Assembly: GCA_024036415.1 (NCBI GenBank)
Contig: JAMWET010000588.1
Coordinates: 1-64,000, forward strand
Reading direction: 5' to 3'
Source of the DNA: Prochilodus magdalenae
Lineage: Eukaryota > Chordata > Actinopteri > Characiformes > Prochilodontidae
DNA: 64,000 nucleotides
The position numbers and the translations under genes are program-made. The notes beneath the pieces were generated by a model that saw only the letters and a list, made by a program, of their open reading frames with translations, ran no database searches and was not told the origin of the DNA. Below are positions 1 through 11,472 of the stretch, one piece after another; within the stretch, counting starts at the first letter, position 1, and every line of letters begins with the position of its first letter.

Positions 1-25
1 ATTAGGTTGAACTGAATTAAATCAT

Positions 26-232
26 AGCACCAAAAAGGTTCTTCTACTGTTATGATGTCAAAATGGTTTTATGTATAATTTTCCAAGAAGCTTCTACATG
101 AAATACATTTTCCTTAAACTGAACCATTTAACTAGGCACAGAACATTGGTTCTGCATAGAACTCCTGGCTCTAAATTAAGCCAATGCTTTTACTAAAGAA
201 CACTTGACGAACTACCTTTTAAAGAGTGTATA
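26..232. mobile_element. Degenerate MITE-like repeat (AAGGTTCTT family)
   Basis: The stretch opens with an AAAAAGGTTCTTCT motif and closes with AAAGAACACTTGACGAACTACCTTTT, so its ends are roughly inverted around the AAGGTTCT/AGAACCTT core. Several GAACCA/TGGTTCT blocks lie between them. This layout matches a class of short non-autonomous DNA elements that I recall as abundant in teleost genomes. No coding capacity is visible. The exact ends and any target duplication are not clear, and the family assignment is from memory. Confidence 0.4.
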
Positions 233-2285
233 GAATATATTCCTGAAGTTTAGGACAGTGTATTCAGCCATCACTATTTCTTCAAATATTTTGTCTAACC
301 ATGGATATATTAAAGCTACAAAAGCTAAACTGGCAGTGTTTTGACACGACTAGTAAATCACTAAATTAGCATTATTTAGCCAATCACTATATCAGATCAA
401 GGAACAGTGAGACTGAATAACAATTATGGAAACTTAGCATTGGATGGAGCAGTGGGAACGACTATAATGAATTGAAAAGCTGGTGTTCTGAGATGTATTT
501 CTTAGACATGGTATTAAGGAAGGTTTCTGAGCTAGCTAAGCATTAGCTAGGGTAAGGGGTTGCTGGAGAGATTAGGTAAAACACATTGGTTGTTATTAAA
601 CTTACCTGCCCCCCACCCCCGTTACTGAACAGTGAGGTGCTCAAAAGTCAGAAGACTTAAGGCTTAATAGAGTATTACGTATAATATGTATGGCATATAA
701 TGTCCCACTATACTGATGTTTTATGGTTAATTATTTATTTTAAGTGAATTTAGGTTAATTTTTTCAAAGCAAGGTGGTTCTTTACAGACCCACCCACCAT
801 ATTCTCTCCCTCAGTGTCTTCAAAGGGAGCTGGATGGGGTTGCGGCTGTGCCTTGGATGGGCTATGGGGTCAAGCTATTATTGGGTGTGATATTTCCATC
901 TGCGGCATAAAAGGTCTGAAGCTGACCAATTTAAAGATGAAGAAAGGCAGACAGGGAGGCAGACAATGGAGAGGGGAGCCCCCAGGACTGTTCAGCACCA
1001 ACCAGAAGAACTTTCATGTGCAGGTGGGCTGGTCACAAGAAAATAGCAGGATGTGTCTGGAATAGTTTGGTAAAAAATCAGATTTACATGCATTTTCCTC
1101 AAAGGTAGCTGATGAGCCAAGGTATTTGTCTATCTATTGTCTGGAGTCTTAAGGTTTGCATTGGAGCTACAAAGCTTATGTTCCTAACATAACATAACAT
1201 ATAACACGTATTTCAAACCGCCAGTTGGCATTCTGTAAATTACTTGTATAAATCATTGTACGCTTGCCCTTAAGCCATATTAGGTTGGGGTCCAACCTCA
1301 AGTAGACCCACTTGCATAGTTTATGATTTTATGACTTGGACAAACAGTATTAGCCATCCTGAAGTCTAAATTTGTAGTGTACTTTTGTCAGTTTAATGAA
1401 CAAAAAAATCATAAGCACGTTTATTGAAGGGTATGACTGACCACTTTAGTTATGATTGACACATCTGTTGCAATCAACTGTAAATGCTATTTCTTTCATG
1501 AAGTGATGGAAAACTCCTCAGGAGGAACTCCCCAAAGTAAATCTGCAGTGAGAATAATGTTTTCAGTAACTTAGCCTACATTTTTAAGTTACAAAAAGGA
1601 GGCAAAATGTTACTGAGGAACATCTAATGTCTGACTCATTGGATAAACACTATCCTGGTCATCGGGATGGTGCTACTTTTATTTCATACCTGAGGGTGAG
1701 AATAGTTTTGGGTTGAACTCAGTGAAAGACCACATACAGGTCAATAAAAAACGACTAAATTGTAGACATGTGCTGGCTATAAGGTAAGGTAAATGAATTT
1801 GGCTAACTGTATATGCTAGAATTCCATTACAATTTTAGTATGATATCTAATGTTAAACAACATTCCAAAAAACAAAACAAAACAAAACAAAAAAAAAGCA
1901 ATAAGTTGGATTAACTATTTACCTCTTCCTAACTTAGCTAGTCAGACTTGAGTCACAAATATGAAAAAAGACTCAACAACTCTTGTCAAACAACTTTGAC
2001 TGACCCAAAATAGAGTAAGTTACTTTTTTAATATGTAAGGATTTGTTTCCAGATGTAAAATTTAAAATCCATGTTTCAAATGTCTTTGCTTACACTTAAC
2101 TTCTTTCATTTCAGATAAGATAAGTGGAGAATAAAGACTTATGTTTGCCTCCATTACCTAGAAACAAGCAAAGTAATAACAGCACCAATAAGCCCTTTCT
2201 CAGAACAGTTGTACCCAGAAGAAATGTAAAGGTTTGACATGTGAGACACGTGAATGATTCACACCAAACATGTTAGTGCCAGCAA
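232..2285. other. Unique AT-rich DNA, nothing recognised
   Basis: I see no exon-like open frame, RNA gene or clear transposon. The only local structure is an AAAAC-rich run at about 1866-1898 and a short AACAT repeat near 1186-1203. The open frame at 814-1065 has no recognisable domain and looks like chance. Confidence 0.5.
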
Positions 2286-2289
2286 CCAG

Positions 2290-2376
<87 letters not shown>

Positions 2377-2412
2377 CATCCATCCATCCATCTATCCATC
2401 CATCCATCCATC
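2290..2412. repeat. (TATC)n microsatellite with CATC variant tail
   Basis: About 120 bp of tetranucleotide repeat. A pure TATC (= GATA on the complement) block is followed by a mixed block where CATC and TATC alternate. The interrupted 3' side suggests point mutation followed by local expansion. The open frame at 2254-2505, rich in Ile-Tyr-Leu-Ser, is a by-product of this repeat. Confidence 0.97.
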
Positions 2413-2535
2413 TATATACATGTATATAGCTGCAGTGTAGGGGTTAAAGCAGTGGCCCCCGTCTCTACTAGCCCTGGTGTGTTAACTGTAACCGAGACTC
2501 GTTAAGTGGAGTCAGTGATTATTAAGGTAGCTTTC

Positions 2536-2627
2536 ATTCCCATTTCACCTTAAATGGTGTAGCAGTCACTTTCAGATGAGTGGACCAGCACTGCGTGTCC
2601 TCATGACTTTTAAGGTGGAACGGGAAT
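2536..2627. mobile_element. Short palindromic MITE (CACCTTAAA inverted ends), copy 1
   Basis: A 92-bp element bounded by 19-bp inverted repeats (2536-2554 and 2609-2627) that differ at two positions and share the core CACCTTAAA/TTTAAGGTG. The interior (GGTGTAGCAGTC near the left, CATGACTTTT near the right) matches the reverse complement of the element at 31030-31110. The two are therefore the same family in opposite orientation. There is no coding capacity. The transposase class is unknown, and no target-site duplication could be fixed. Confidence 0.7.
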
Positions 2628-3229
2628 TCAAATAAGAAGCTAAATTTAGACGTGAGAGATTAATGAGTCAAAAACACAATATCATCCAGTTTACAGCGCT
2701 GCTGTGCTATAAACGCTAAATGGGCTTTGTGAAGTGAAGTGAACATGTTCATGCCCGGTCTGGCAGTGCTGGCCTACAGTGGTTAGATCTGGGTTTATAA
2801 GATTGCTGTGTTGTTTTTCCTCGTATTCACATATTTATTCACTCTTTATTGTCCGCTGTGTCAGCTGTGTGTTTTTATTAGTTATTAGTTATTAGTTAAT
2901 GTTAACTTATCTGGGGTCTTCTGTAGACAGAGGTGTCTGTGGTGAGTGGCTGTATGATTTCTATGTGAATCTAGTATGTTTGTGTGAACTTAGCTTTTGA
3001 TTGGTTCCTGGATGTTGGAATATGTTGGATGAGGACTGCACTGCTGTTATTACCATAGCCTGGTGCAGACTGGTCCCTATTGCTGGACATTAGATGTGTC
3101 TGTCTGTGTGCATGTGATGGTCTATTTTATGTAGCTCTAGGTCTGAAAAAGTCCCCTTCTGGCTCTGGACATACATGAAGAAATCATTTACTCAGTTGTT
3201 CGATTTTCACTGCTAAAAAAGAAGCCAAG

Positions 3230-3548
3230 TTGAACGGTTTGTTGTCACATGTCTAGATGGCCTGGGGTTACTCCACCTCCACCTCTACTGCAAAATCTGC
3301 AGGAACTGTATGAGAATATTCAAGCTGCATGCATTAGGAACCTCTACAATTCCATGCATTAGCAAACTTGGTGGCCCGACACCATACTAAGAGACACTCC
3401 TTCTTTATGTGTACCTCAATAAATATTGCCCATATCAGTCTAAATGTATCATTCTTTATTGTTGCTGGGAACCTCTATCTTCCTTCCTAAAAGCATTGCA
3501 GTCTGTCTCTGGCTTCTGGGTGCACATTTTTTTGATGATGAGTGTATT
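3230..3548 (+). repeat. Unnamed dispersed repeat, copy A
   Basis: About 320 bp that aligns by eye, in the same orientation, with 23888-24175. Shared blocks include a TGTCACAC/ATGTC start, a stretch ending GCAGGAACTGT, the block AACCTCTACAA, GCATTAGCAAAC, GGTGGCC and the tail AGCATTGCA. Copy A carries about 55 bp near 3420-3478 that copy B lacks. I do not recognise the family. No terminal repeats or coding capacity are evident, so it may be an internal fragment of a larger element. Confidence 0.7.
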
Positions 3549-4124
3549 TCCATTTACACATTTCTTTTTACAATTAATTCCCACAATAAGGACAAGGCTT
3601 AAAATGTTCAAAAGTGATGTTCACACAGAGAAGTCTGACAGCATTTCAGCTCAGCTAGACAGCAGTGATTACGCAAAATACGGTTTCAAGGTGTTTTCAA
3701 AGTTATTTTAGGTTCACTGAACACACAGCCAAGCTCATGTGCAAAACGATTTTGGCAGATCAACAGACATCTTATTAAGTATTGATGATTTGATGATACC
3801 AATTCAAATTGATGTATCAGTCAAGTCAGTTAATAGCCCCTAACAATCAGCTTAACTGGTTAGCTAGCCATATATAATGTGGGTTTTCTACTTTGCAGTG
3901 AGGCTCTCTGATTGACTGACCAAATGAGCAAGTGAGGTCCCCAAAATGACCCCCACACCAAATGTTACTTATTCCAGCCCAGCAGAAAAACTCCAATGGC
4001 TCGAGGATTGGCATACGATACACACATAAACCAACCTTTCTAAGAGGTAAAGTCATATAAGCAGAGTAAGGTTCAACAGAGGCTGCAGTTTGCTTTCTAT
4101 TCAGCAGCTCCTAAATAAATATTA

Positions 4125-4235
4125 CATTCCACCTTAAATGCTACAGCTGCCTCGAACGCCAGAATGAAGCTGTGCCAGCATTTTAGGTAAAACAGAAAGT
4201 ACAAAAACAGCTGGTGAATAGGACTTCAGTGCTGT
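4125..4235 (+). mobile_element. CATTCCACCTTAAATG element, family B, copy 1
   Basis: This begins CATTCCACCTTAAATG and continues into a block that resembles 56825-56945: a CTGCC segment, AATGA, then AGCTGGTGAATAGGA and CTTCAG. The first 14-16 bp match the terminal repeat of the palindromic elements at 2536 and 31030, but the interiors differ. It is probably a related non-autonomous DNA element, decayed at its right end. Confidence 0.5.
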
Positions 4236-5154
4236 GCGATTTCATCCACTGTTTCCTGATTGAAGCTGATCATCTTACCTTGAAAGTTTCAGGATGAGTA
4301 GCAACTTTAATTTACCTTGTGTTGTTGATGAGGGTCATTGCCTTTGTCTGTTTTGACATGTTGCTTCTAAACCAGCCAATCAGGGCTTATCTGATCTTAA
4401 AATATTCATGAGCGCACCTTAAATGGCAAACAGCTAATTTCATTCCAAATCAAATGGTGCAAATAAGCATGTAATACCACATCTGACCATTTTTCATCCC
4501 AGCCAGTCACATGTCTTCTATGTGCACATCAGAGAGCAACTTAAAGTACTGAGTAAATGCATGTTATGGCTCCTTTGCTGATATATGCTATACCTTTAAA
4601 ATTGGAGCAACCAGTCTCCTTGAATGATTGTGAGATAATTGTTTAAGAACCACATGTGGCTGTTTGTTTCTTCTTTATAATTTGATTTTGAAACGATTTT
4701 GATATGACCCTTTGTTGATTCTCAAGCATGTATATCTGCATTGGGCATCTTTTAAAGCTCACATCTCTTGGTCAGGACAATGACTGTAAAGGGGAAAATG
4801 AGTACATTTAATTTCTTGCCAAACTGTTTCAGATCAGATCTACGTACTGACATGTGAAACATCACACGTTTCATTTTAGGAGTGATCAGAGTACAGATTC
4901 TCCAGGGAGAGGGGTAGAGGGTGAATAGAAATGTGGGAAAGCACGGATGCATTCGCAGATGTGTCAGATCCATGCAAAGAAAGGTTCTGAAGTGTGAAGC
5001 CAGACAGGAAGGCTTCATTTGAACTTCTTCAGTCTGTGTTCTCAGCCTACTAGACTATTGCAACAAGCTTGTGCTCCATGTGCAGTACAGTAGAGCGGGT
5101 GGAGAAAGGAGTGTGCTGTGAGTAGGATCGCCACTGCAGGACTTCTGGAAGCGA

Positions 5155-5300
5155 TGGAAAGGCAGCTGGGGAGAGAGAAGCGATGTGCAGCCTGGCCCGA
5201 GAGGCGCACGACCATAAATTAGCCTGTGCTGTTGAAGGGGTCCCCAGCTGGCTCCCATCCACATGGAGAATAATTACAGTTTCCCTCTCTCTCTCTGCTG
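5155..5300. other. GC-rich island, candidate conserved non-coding element
   Basis: A compositionally distinct, repeat-poor segment inside AT-rich DNA. It contains AAATTAGCCTGTGCT (5216-5230), which recurs with one change at 34126-34140, and ATAATTACAG. The segment is open in several frames, but I recognise no protein family and no convincing splice sites. A regulatory role is inference only. Confidence 0.25.
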
Positions 5301-5399
5301 CCCCTGCCAGGCACCCCAGTCACCCATCTCAAAATAACACCCAGTTATCTTTCTCACCGCACACCTTAGCCTGGTAGTACACAAACACACACATACGCA

Positions 5400-7180
5400 C
5401 ATGTGCGCACACACATAAACTTGGGCTTTTTGTGCTAATTGTCTCTCTCTGTCATTCTTGTGGGGAAACTGTAGAAGACGCTAACCGTTAGGTTGCAGAT
5501 AAAGAACGCAATGCGCACAAGAAATGTGAACTCTGAAGGCCTGGTAATTAGGCAGGGTTTTGACTGGCTTCGAGCCATGAAATCGCACCATTCCCACCTG
5601 TGCAACACATTCATTATCAGTTTCATCACTTTGGAGTGTGCGAACAAATGACACTACGGAAGATAACAGTCATTTTTTCCTTTTTTTTGACGTTCATATG
5701 GTCTTTGGGGAAAAAATATCTTTAAGTTGAAGTTTTAGTTGTCAGGTGTTACTGTGACGGGCAGTTTTCTTCTGATGCATGCTGGAAGTATGCTGATCTA
5801 AGAGGGACCCTAGTTATTATTATTGCTGTCACAGCTAATCACCTATCAACATTTCTGTTTTCATTTACTGAAAGCCAGTCCGTGCTGTCCTTTACTGAGT
5901 GCCTGCAGTGGAGCTTTTAAAAGGTTCTCCACACCTGCACATCTCATCACGAATCCAGCCCAGAATTATCTGCACACTGCTCCAGTTCCCTAGTCCTCCT
6001 CAGCACCATTGCTCCGACTAGTTCCGGTGTATTAGTTCATTAGTATTAGTTCATCTGAAGGAGCATCTTCCACTACTAAACCCTTCTTCTTTATAACATA
6101 ATACAACCTACTATTGATATTCATTCATTAAAGGTTTAAACACCCCTGGTTAAACTATCAGTTGATTTTAAAGGTGTTTTAATTTTTTATTTATTTATTT
6201 TTTATTTTAAAGATGTTTAATTTTAACTAATTAAAAAATATTAATAAATAATAATAATAAATAATATAAAATATTAAACTTCAGAAATATTCTTCACACT
6301 TCCATCTCACTACAAATCCAAACCCAGAATGGCTCATACCCTGCTGTTGCTACTTGGTCTAGGGTCAGGCCAGAGCATAAAATGACAGTGGTCTCTCTCT
6401 GCAGACCTGCTGGGGGTTATAACACCTGGTCAAGTACCTATGTCTATTTCCAGAGCTCTCCTATGCTTATGCCATCAGTCACATGACTTCTCACACAAAT
6501 CTAGCATTAATCTCAAAAACAAACAAAGGGGGAGGTTCATGCTTTGATTTACCTTTTACTTAGCACTTGGTTTTACAGCACATGAGAGTCACAGACAGCG
6601 CTTTTGGCTCACTGATGTTTCTTTTTTCAAATAAAAGTAATTTGACTGTAGTGTCATCACAGGATGAGTGCATTTGACTAATCAGTGGTTGATGAAGTCA
6701 AGCGCATACCACATATGCCACATATTGACTTTTTTACTAAGCTGTTTTTGAATACTGATTTGTAACGATTATTTTTTTGTGTATATACACCTATTCCTTT
6801 AATCACAAGATGCCACACCAGCCAGGAGAAGCGGTTTCACTGAGTTTCATAGAGCACAGTGGGGTTGATCAGTTTCATGATTATTAAACAGTGATTTTTG
6901 ACTTTGAATTTGAGTCAGTTTTGGTTCTCATTTTTCTCTTTTGCAACAGAGACCACCACAGGATAACTCCATAATTGAGTTCCTTGGGCTCAGTCATAAA
7001 CATGCTGATATGATTTCAGGTGAAAAAAGACATATCATGATTAATTAAAAACTTTGTCACTTTTATTGAAAAAAGTGAGGGGGTTTTCCCTTTGGTTTTC
7101 CATTATGTGGACTCTGTAAAGCTTAGTCTGGAAACTGAATCAAAAGATGGATAAACAGAACTTAAATGCTCACATGTGTT
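5400..7180. other. Intergenic AT-rich DNA, no gene seen
   Basis: Mostly unique sequence, with an extreme AT run at about 6180-6290 (TTTA- and AATA-rich). No exon-like frame, RNA gene or defined transposon end could be supported. Confidence 0.5.
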
Positions 7181-7186
7181 ACATGG

Positions 7187-7858
7187 GGTCAAGACGAGGA
7201 GGCAGGATGTAAGCGCAAGTATTTAATAAGGAGCAAATAAGACTAAACAAAACCAAAGAGAGCAGCAAACTGAGATACAACTTGGGTCATGGATACAAAA
7301 CCGATCAACATTAGGATAAAACACCAAGCAAGAACAAAGGGCACAACAGGGCGTATAAATGAACAAGGACTAACAGGGAACACCTGGGAAGGGGCAGAGC
7401 TACAAACTAGGGACAGGTGAGGGGCCTGACAAGAGGGCGGAGACAGAGGGAGCTAAAAACCAAAACAAACAGAAGCACATGGAACAGGACAACAAAAGGC
7501 AATAAACGGAAAACCAGAGAAAATCGACAAACGGGCAAAACGAGACAGGATGTGACAAAAACAAAACCAAAGAAACTAGCAAACTGAGAAACGACCGGGA
7601 AAAGGGTTACAAAAACAACAGACATGGAGACAAAACACCAAGCAAGAACAAAGGGAACCACAGGGAGGGGATTAAACAGCAAGGACTAACGAAAAAACAC
7701 CTGGGAAGGGGCAGAGCTACAAACTATAGGGACAGGTGAGGGGCCTGATAAAGGGGAGGAGACAGGAAGAGCAATAAGCAAAACAAACAGAAGCATATGG
7801 CACTAAAAAAACAAAAAAAATGTAGACAAACAGTGGCTAGCCTAGACAGGACGTGACA
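7187..7858. repeat. A-rich dispersed repeat with internal tandem duplication
   Basis: Two diverged copies of a roughly 300-320 bp unit lie head to tail (about 7236-7557 and 7558-7858). Both contain CACCAAGCAAGAACAAAGGG, ACACCTGGGAAGGGGCAGAG and GACAGGTGAGGGGCCTGA, and both end in GACAGGAYGTGACA. The block is preceded by GGCAGGATGTAAGCGCAAGTA. Its composition and end motif resemble an A-rich non-autonomous element common in fish. The strand-asymmetric open frames at 7400-7682 are by-products. The family name is unknown to me. Confidence 0.65.
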
Positions 7859-8156
7859 ATATGCCTCGTATTGTTAATTTGTATGTCAAAAATAAAATCA
7901 GAGTTTTGCTGAAGATTTTGGAGAACCTTTTCAGGGGCGACTCTATTTAGTCAGGTCTACCATAACCACCTGTCAGACAACCCCTTATGATCATATTGTT
8001 TATGCAAAGTTTACACTACATGCCACAGAGTGTGTTTTCAGTACCTTACATTACAGCTGTTAGGCCTGCTGTATTTTTCATACAGTGCTACTGACATAAG
8101 TAATCAGTCATTTGTCATAGATTACTTTATTTGAGTAACTACCCCAAAACTGTCAT

Positions 8157-8245
8157 TTATAAAAAAGTGATTCTTAATAAAACAAGGTTCTTTAGGGGTC
8201 CAAACGTGGTTCTTCCTTGACACTGCTCCAAAACTCCTTTTGTCA
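8157..8245. mobile_element. Fragment of an AAGGTTCTTTAGGGG-type MITE
   Basis: This contains AAGGTTCTTTAGGGGTCC followed by GTGGTTCTTC, motifs of the same kind as those at 26-232. I recall them from short teleost DNA elements. No matching opposite end is clear, so it is called a fragment. Confidence 0.3.
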
Positions 8246-8439
8246 CTTTTCGTTTTGAGAGTTCTGGAACCAGCAATGGCAGCCAAGACAAAGAGATCAT
8301 GTGGTTTTTGAAGGAGGAGGGAAAGGCTGAAGGCCCACTTAGGTAGCCCTCCACCCTCCTACCTTTCCCCCCAACCTCCACCTATTCTTTCACACAACAT
8401 TAATGTTATTTATTCCTACTCTCTATTTTAGGCCCATTA

Positions 8440-8690
8440 TGCTGCCACTGCCTCATTATCCGCCTGAGGCTTACTGTCCCCACTGAGCCTCAGGCGGATA
8501 ATGAAAAAACCCCACGACGTGGGGTGACCCTGGTTTTCCCCCTCTTTCCTCCCCTCCTCTCCACGCACCTCTAAATTGCCTATTATTTCTCCATTTTTGG
8601 GCGGGCCGTCCCCTCTCTGCCTGCTCTTTAATGACAGGTGGGTGCGGGCCTCCTTGCTGCGCACAGGCTCATTAAGTGCCGAGGGTGCTC
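8440..8690. other. GC-rich island containing two adjacent palindromes
   Basis: This repeat-poor, GC-rich segment holds a perfect 19-bp inverted repeat (8453-8471 and 8486-8504, 14-nt loop). Five bases later comes a 17-bp near-perfect palindrome (8509-8525, core ACCCCACG-A-CGTGGGGT). It also contains GCTCATTAAGTG. It is a candidate conserved regulatory segment by composition. Overlapping open frames on both strands show no known domain. Confidence 0.35.
8453..8504. repeat. Perfect inverted repeat, 19-bp arms
   Basis: The left arm 8453-8471 is the exact reverse complement of 8486-8504, separated by 14 nt. Pairing stops abruptly outside the arms. There are no flanking transposon-like terminal motifs or target duplications. 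Confidence 0.95.
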
Positions 8691-9079
8691 AGAGGTTTCG
8701 AAGACAGCAATCACTCTGTCAGAAGACAAGCAAACTTCTCTCTCGCAGACTCTTGGACTTCTCAAGAGCAAAGCAGACAGCTCCGGACTTTGCTCCGTCC
8801 CCTAGAGGACAGCATCTCTCAAAATGCTCAGCTGATATGCAGATGTAGTCAAATGTGGGCACATAAAGGCGCTGGCAGGCTGTTGATGAATAATGAGGGT
8901 GATGCTGATGCAAGCACACCTCTGTGCTCTGGTGTTCCCCAATGGAGTTCCACTGCACAGAGGATGGATCACATAGGTCCATTAAATGGTGACTCTAAAA
9001 AAGATATGTCGCACTGTGGAGAGAAACCCCAGGGACGAATTGACCAGAGAGTGTGACCTCCCCATGACTTACAAGAAGC

Positions 9080-11030
9080 AACAGATTAGTCTGTGCTTCT
9101 GTAACCATTAATGAACACCACGCCACGTGACCAGCCTGGAAAACTGTGGTTTATCTTGTTGATTCCAGCAGTTTGAAAGGCCCTCACCAGGCTAGCTTTA
9201 TTTTAATGGTAGGGGAGTTTGTTATGATAGCACAGCAGGTTAATCACAGTTTTAGGCATTTTACAGCTACAAATGCAATTAAAATAAGCAGCAAGATTGC
9301 ACACATGCTAACAAGCACGCCAATCTGACACTCTTCATTGTAAAGCATAGCTTGACAAGCACATTTACTCCAATGAAGGTGATGTCAAATTGTACATGCT
9401 ACATACAGTAGTACAAGAGAAAACCCCAAATAAAAAAATACAAAAGAAACAAACCTAAAAACCCAAACTGCACATGGACAGTTTATATCTTAGTTCTGAT
9501 GATTTTATGAGCGAATGTAGACATAGATCAATGTTCATAGATCAATTCCAACAGGGGCACGACAACTGTTTTCTTTAACTTTTAACATCTCATGTTTGGC
9601 TCTGAAAAATTGACATAGCAGGCAGCTTCTTTACAGATCCCTCAGGCACGTCTTTTGAATATCTGGATCTTCAGATTTTAAGTCAATTCACAGGAACTTC
9701 GCCGTGCTATTAAAGAACATGAGAGGTTTAAGGAGGTACTGGAACATAGTGCAGCAGGTGCTCAGTGGTGATTGGAGAAAAAAGCAAGTATGTGGAAAGT
9801 GTCAGGGTTATGAAGAGTCATGACACATTGACAAAATGACCTATTCCGGGCCTACTTGTGCCTCGGGCCCCTAGCCACATGTACCAAGTACATATTAAAG
9901 CCTTGGAAGTTACCGTTTTTGCTAGTGTGAAAGTAGGGGGTTAAACTCATTAGTCTGGTTATTAGCATTACATGAAAGGGAACCTCTACTAAACCGGGTT
10001 TGACATTATGACATTGCTTAGACTTACACTGCTTTTCCTCTAGACTTGCCCAACCCTTAACAAGAGCTGATACTAGCCTAACCCTTACCCTAAGCTTAGC
10101 TTTATCCTAACCTTAGCACTAACCTTAACTGTTAATCTTACACTTGCTCATAATTTTTCCCTAAGCTTATAGTGTAGTAATTTACTTCCCAAGCATGAAA
10201 CCTCCCCACAATGTGAGCATATGAACATGTTTATCAATAGCATGTATAAGAGGTGGATACCCAGAGTCTCTAAAAGGTCCTTCCTCATCTTCCTTACTCG
10301 TGCAGTTTAGGATTCTGGCATGGGCTTAGCCAAGTGTAGAACTGCATCAGTCCAGTAGTGTGTCTGTCCTTTGGTGGCCCCGATTGCCCACTGTGACCTG
10401 TGCTGCAGAAAACGAACCTTCTGCCAGTCAGCGTGTCATGGGAAGGACTCTAGGGTGACCAGTCCTTCATGACCTCTGACCCCTGCTGAATCAGACACTG
10501 CTGCATCAGTCGTCTCTGTCAGGGCCAGAGTGAAAAGGGATCCTGAGGGGCCTCACACAGTGTATCGTACACAGCATTTTACAGTTACTGTTTATTATGT
10601 ACTCTAAACTGTAGCACACATGCTAAATGCATTTAATGTAGAGAGCTGTACATAAAGGGGAGGAAATGCCAATCTTTGGAGATTGATTAAATGTCCAGAG
10701 AGATATAATTAAAAGTATGAATGGTGAAATAAATATAAAAGAGCAAGCACTGTGACCACTTCACGACAGTCTCAGAGTGGATGAAACCTCCTGCTTTATT
10801 TAACCGCACAGAGGGAAAGAAAGCACAGTTTTGTTCGGATCACAAATCATTCTTAATTATTATTCTGCAGATTCATAACAAAAGGAAAATATTGTAATGA
10901 GTCACTACTTTTTTCTGCACCTTGCAAGGAGGTGAGTGCTCATTTTTCAGCCATAAATTTGCATAAATTCACATATCTTTAAGCATGCACTGCCAAAAGT
11001 GATAAAGCACAGCCTGTGCAGAATGCTATA
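9080..11030. other. Intergenic DNA with degenerate CCTAA/CCTTA run
   Basis: No gene is supported. At about 10046-10145 there is a loose array of CCTAACCCT, CCTTAACC and ACCTTAG words, resembling the degenerate CTTAACC-type simple repeat common in fish. A similar array occurs at 12410-12495. Confidence 0.5.
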
Positions 11031-11417
11031 GGGTGAGTGGGGTAGGGTGAGTGGAGTGGAGTGGAGTGGGCTGGGGGGGAGGCGGGGTGCATGTGGTAAG
11101 GAAAGAGAGAAATAGCACAAAGAGGAAATATGGGAAGAGGGGCAAAAAGAGCAGAACAGATAAAGATATGGGAAAAGAAAGGAAAAGTGTAATTAAAAAG
11201 CTGTGAAAAAGGATAGACACAGAGTGAGTAGGATAAAGAGTGAATAAATGTGAGAGAAAGTAATGAAAAACAGAAAGGAGGGAGTGCAAGGCAGGTAGAT
11301 TTTCAGACTATAGAGGGATGGAGGAGTAAGTGGAGTGGGGCACTCTGGTTTTACAGCAGCACTCAAAGTGCAGCTTTTAAGGACCAGACTTCAACTTTCG
11401 GTGCTTCAGTGATATCA

Positions 11418-11434
11418 TGTGTGCATGTGTGTGT

Positions 11435-11471
<37 letters not shown>
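11418..11471. repeat. (GT)n microsatellite
   Basis: An interrupted dinucleotide array, with GCAT and ACGT interruptions near its start and then a pure GT run. It explains the Cys-Val-rich tail of the open frame at 11250-11504. Confidence 0.95.

Positions 11472-11472
<1 letters not shown>

Noticed and set aside
8676..9056. 126-codon plus-strand frame
   Set aside because: It overlaps open frames on both strands, and no protein motif was recognised.
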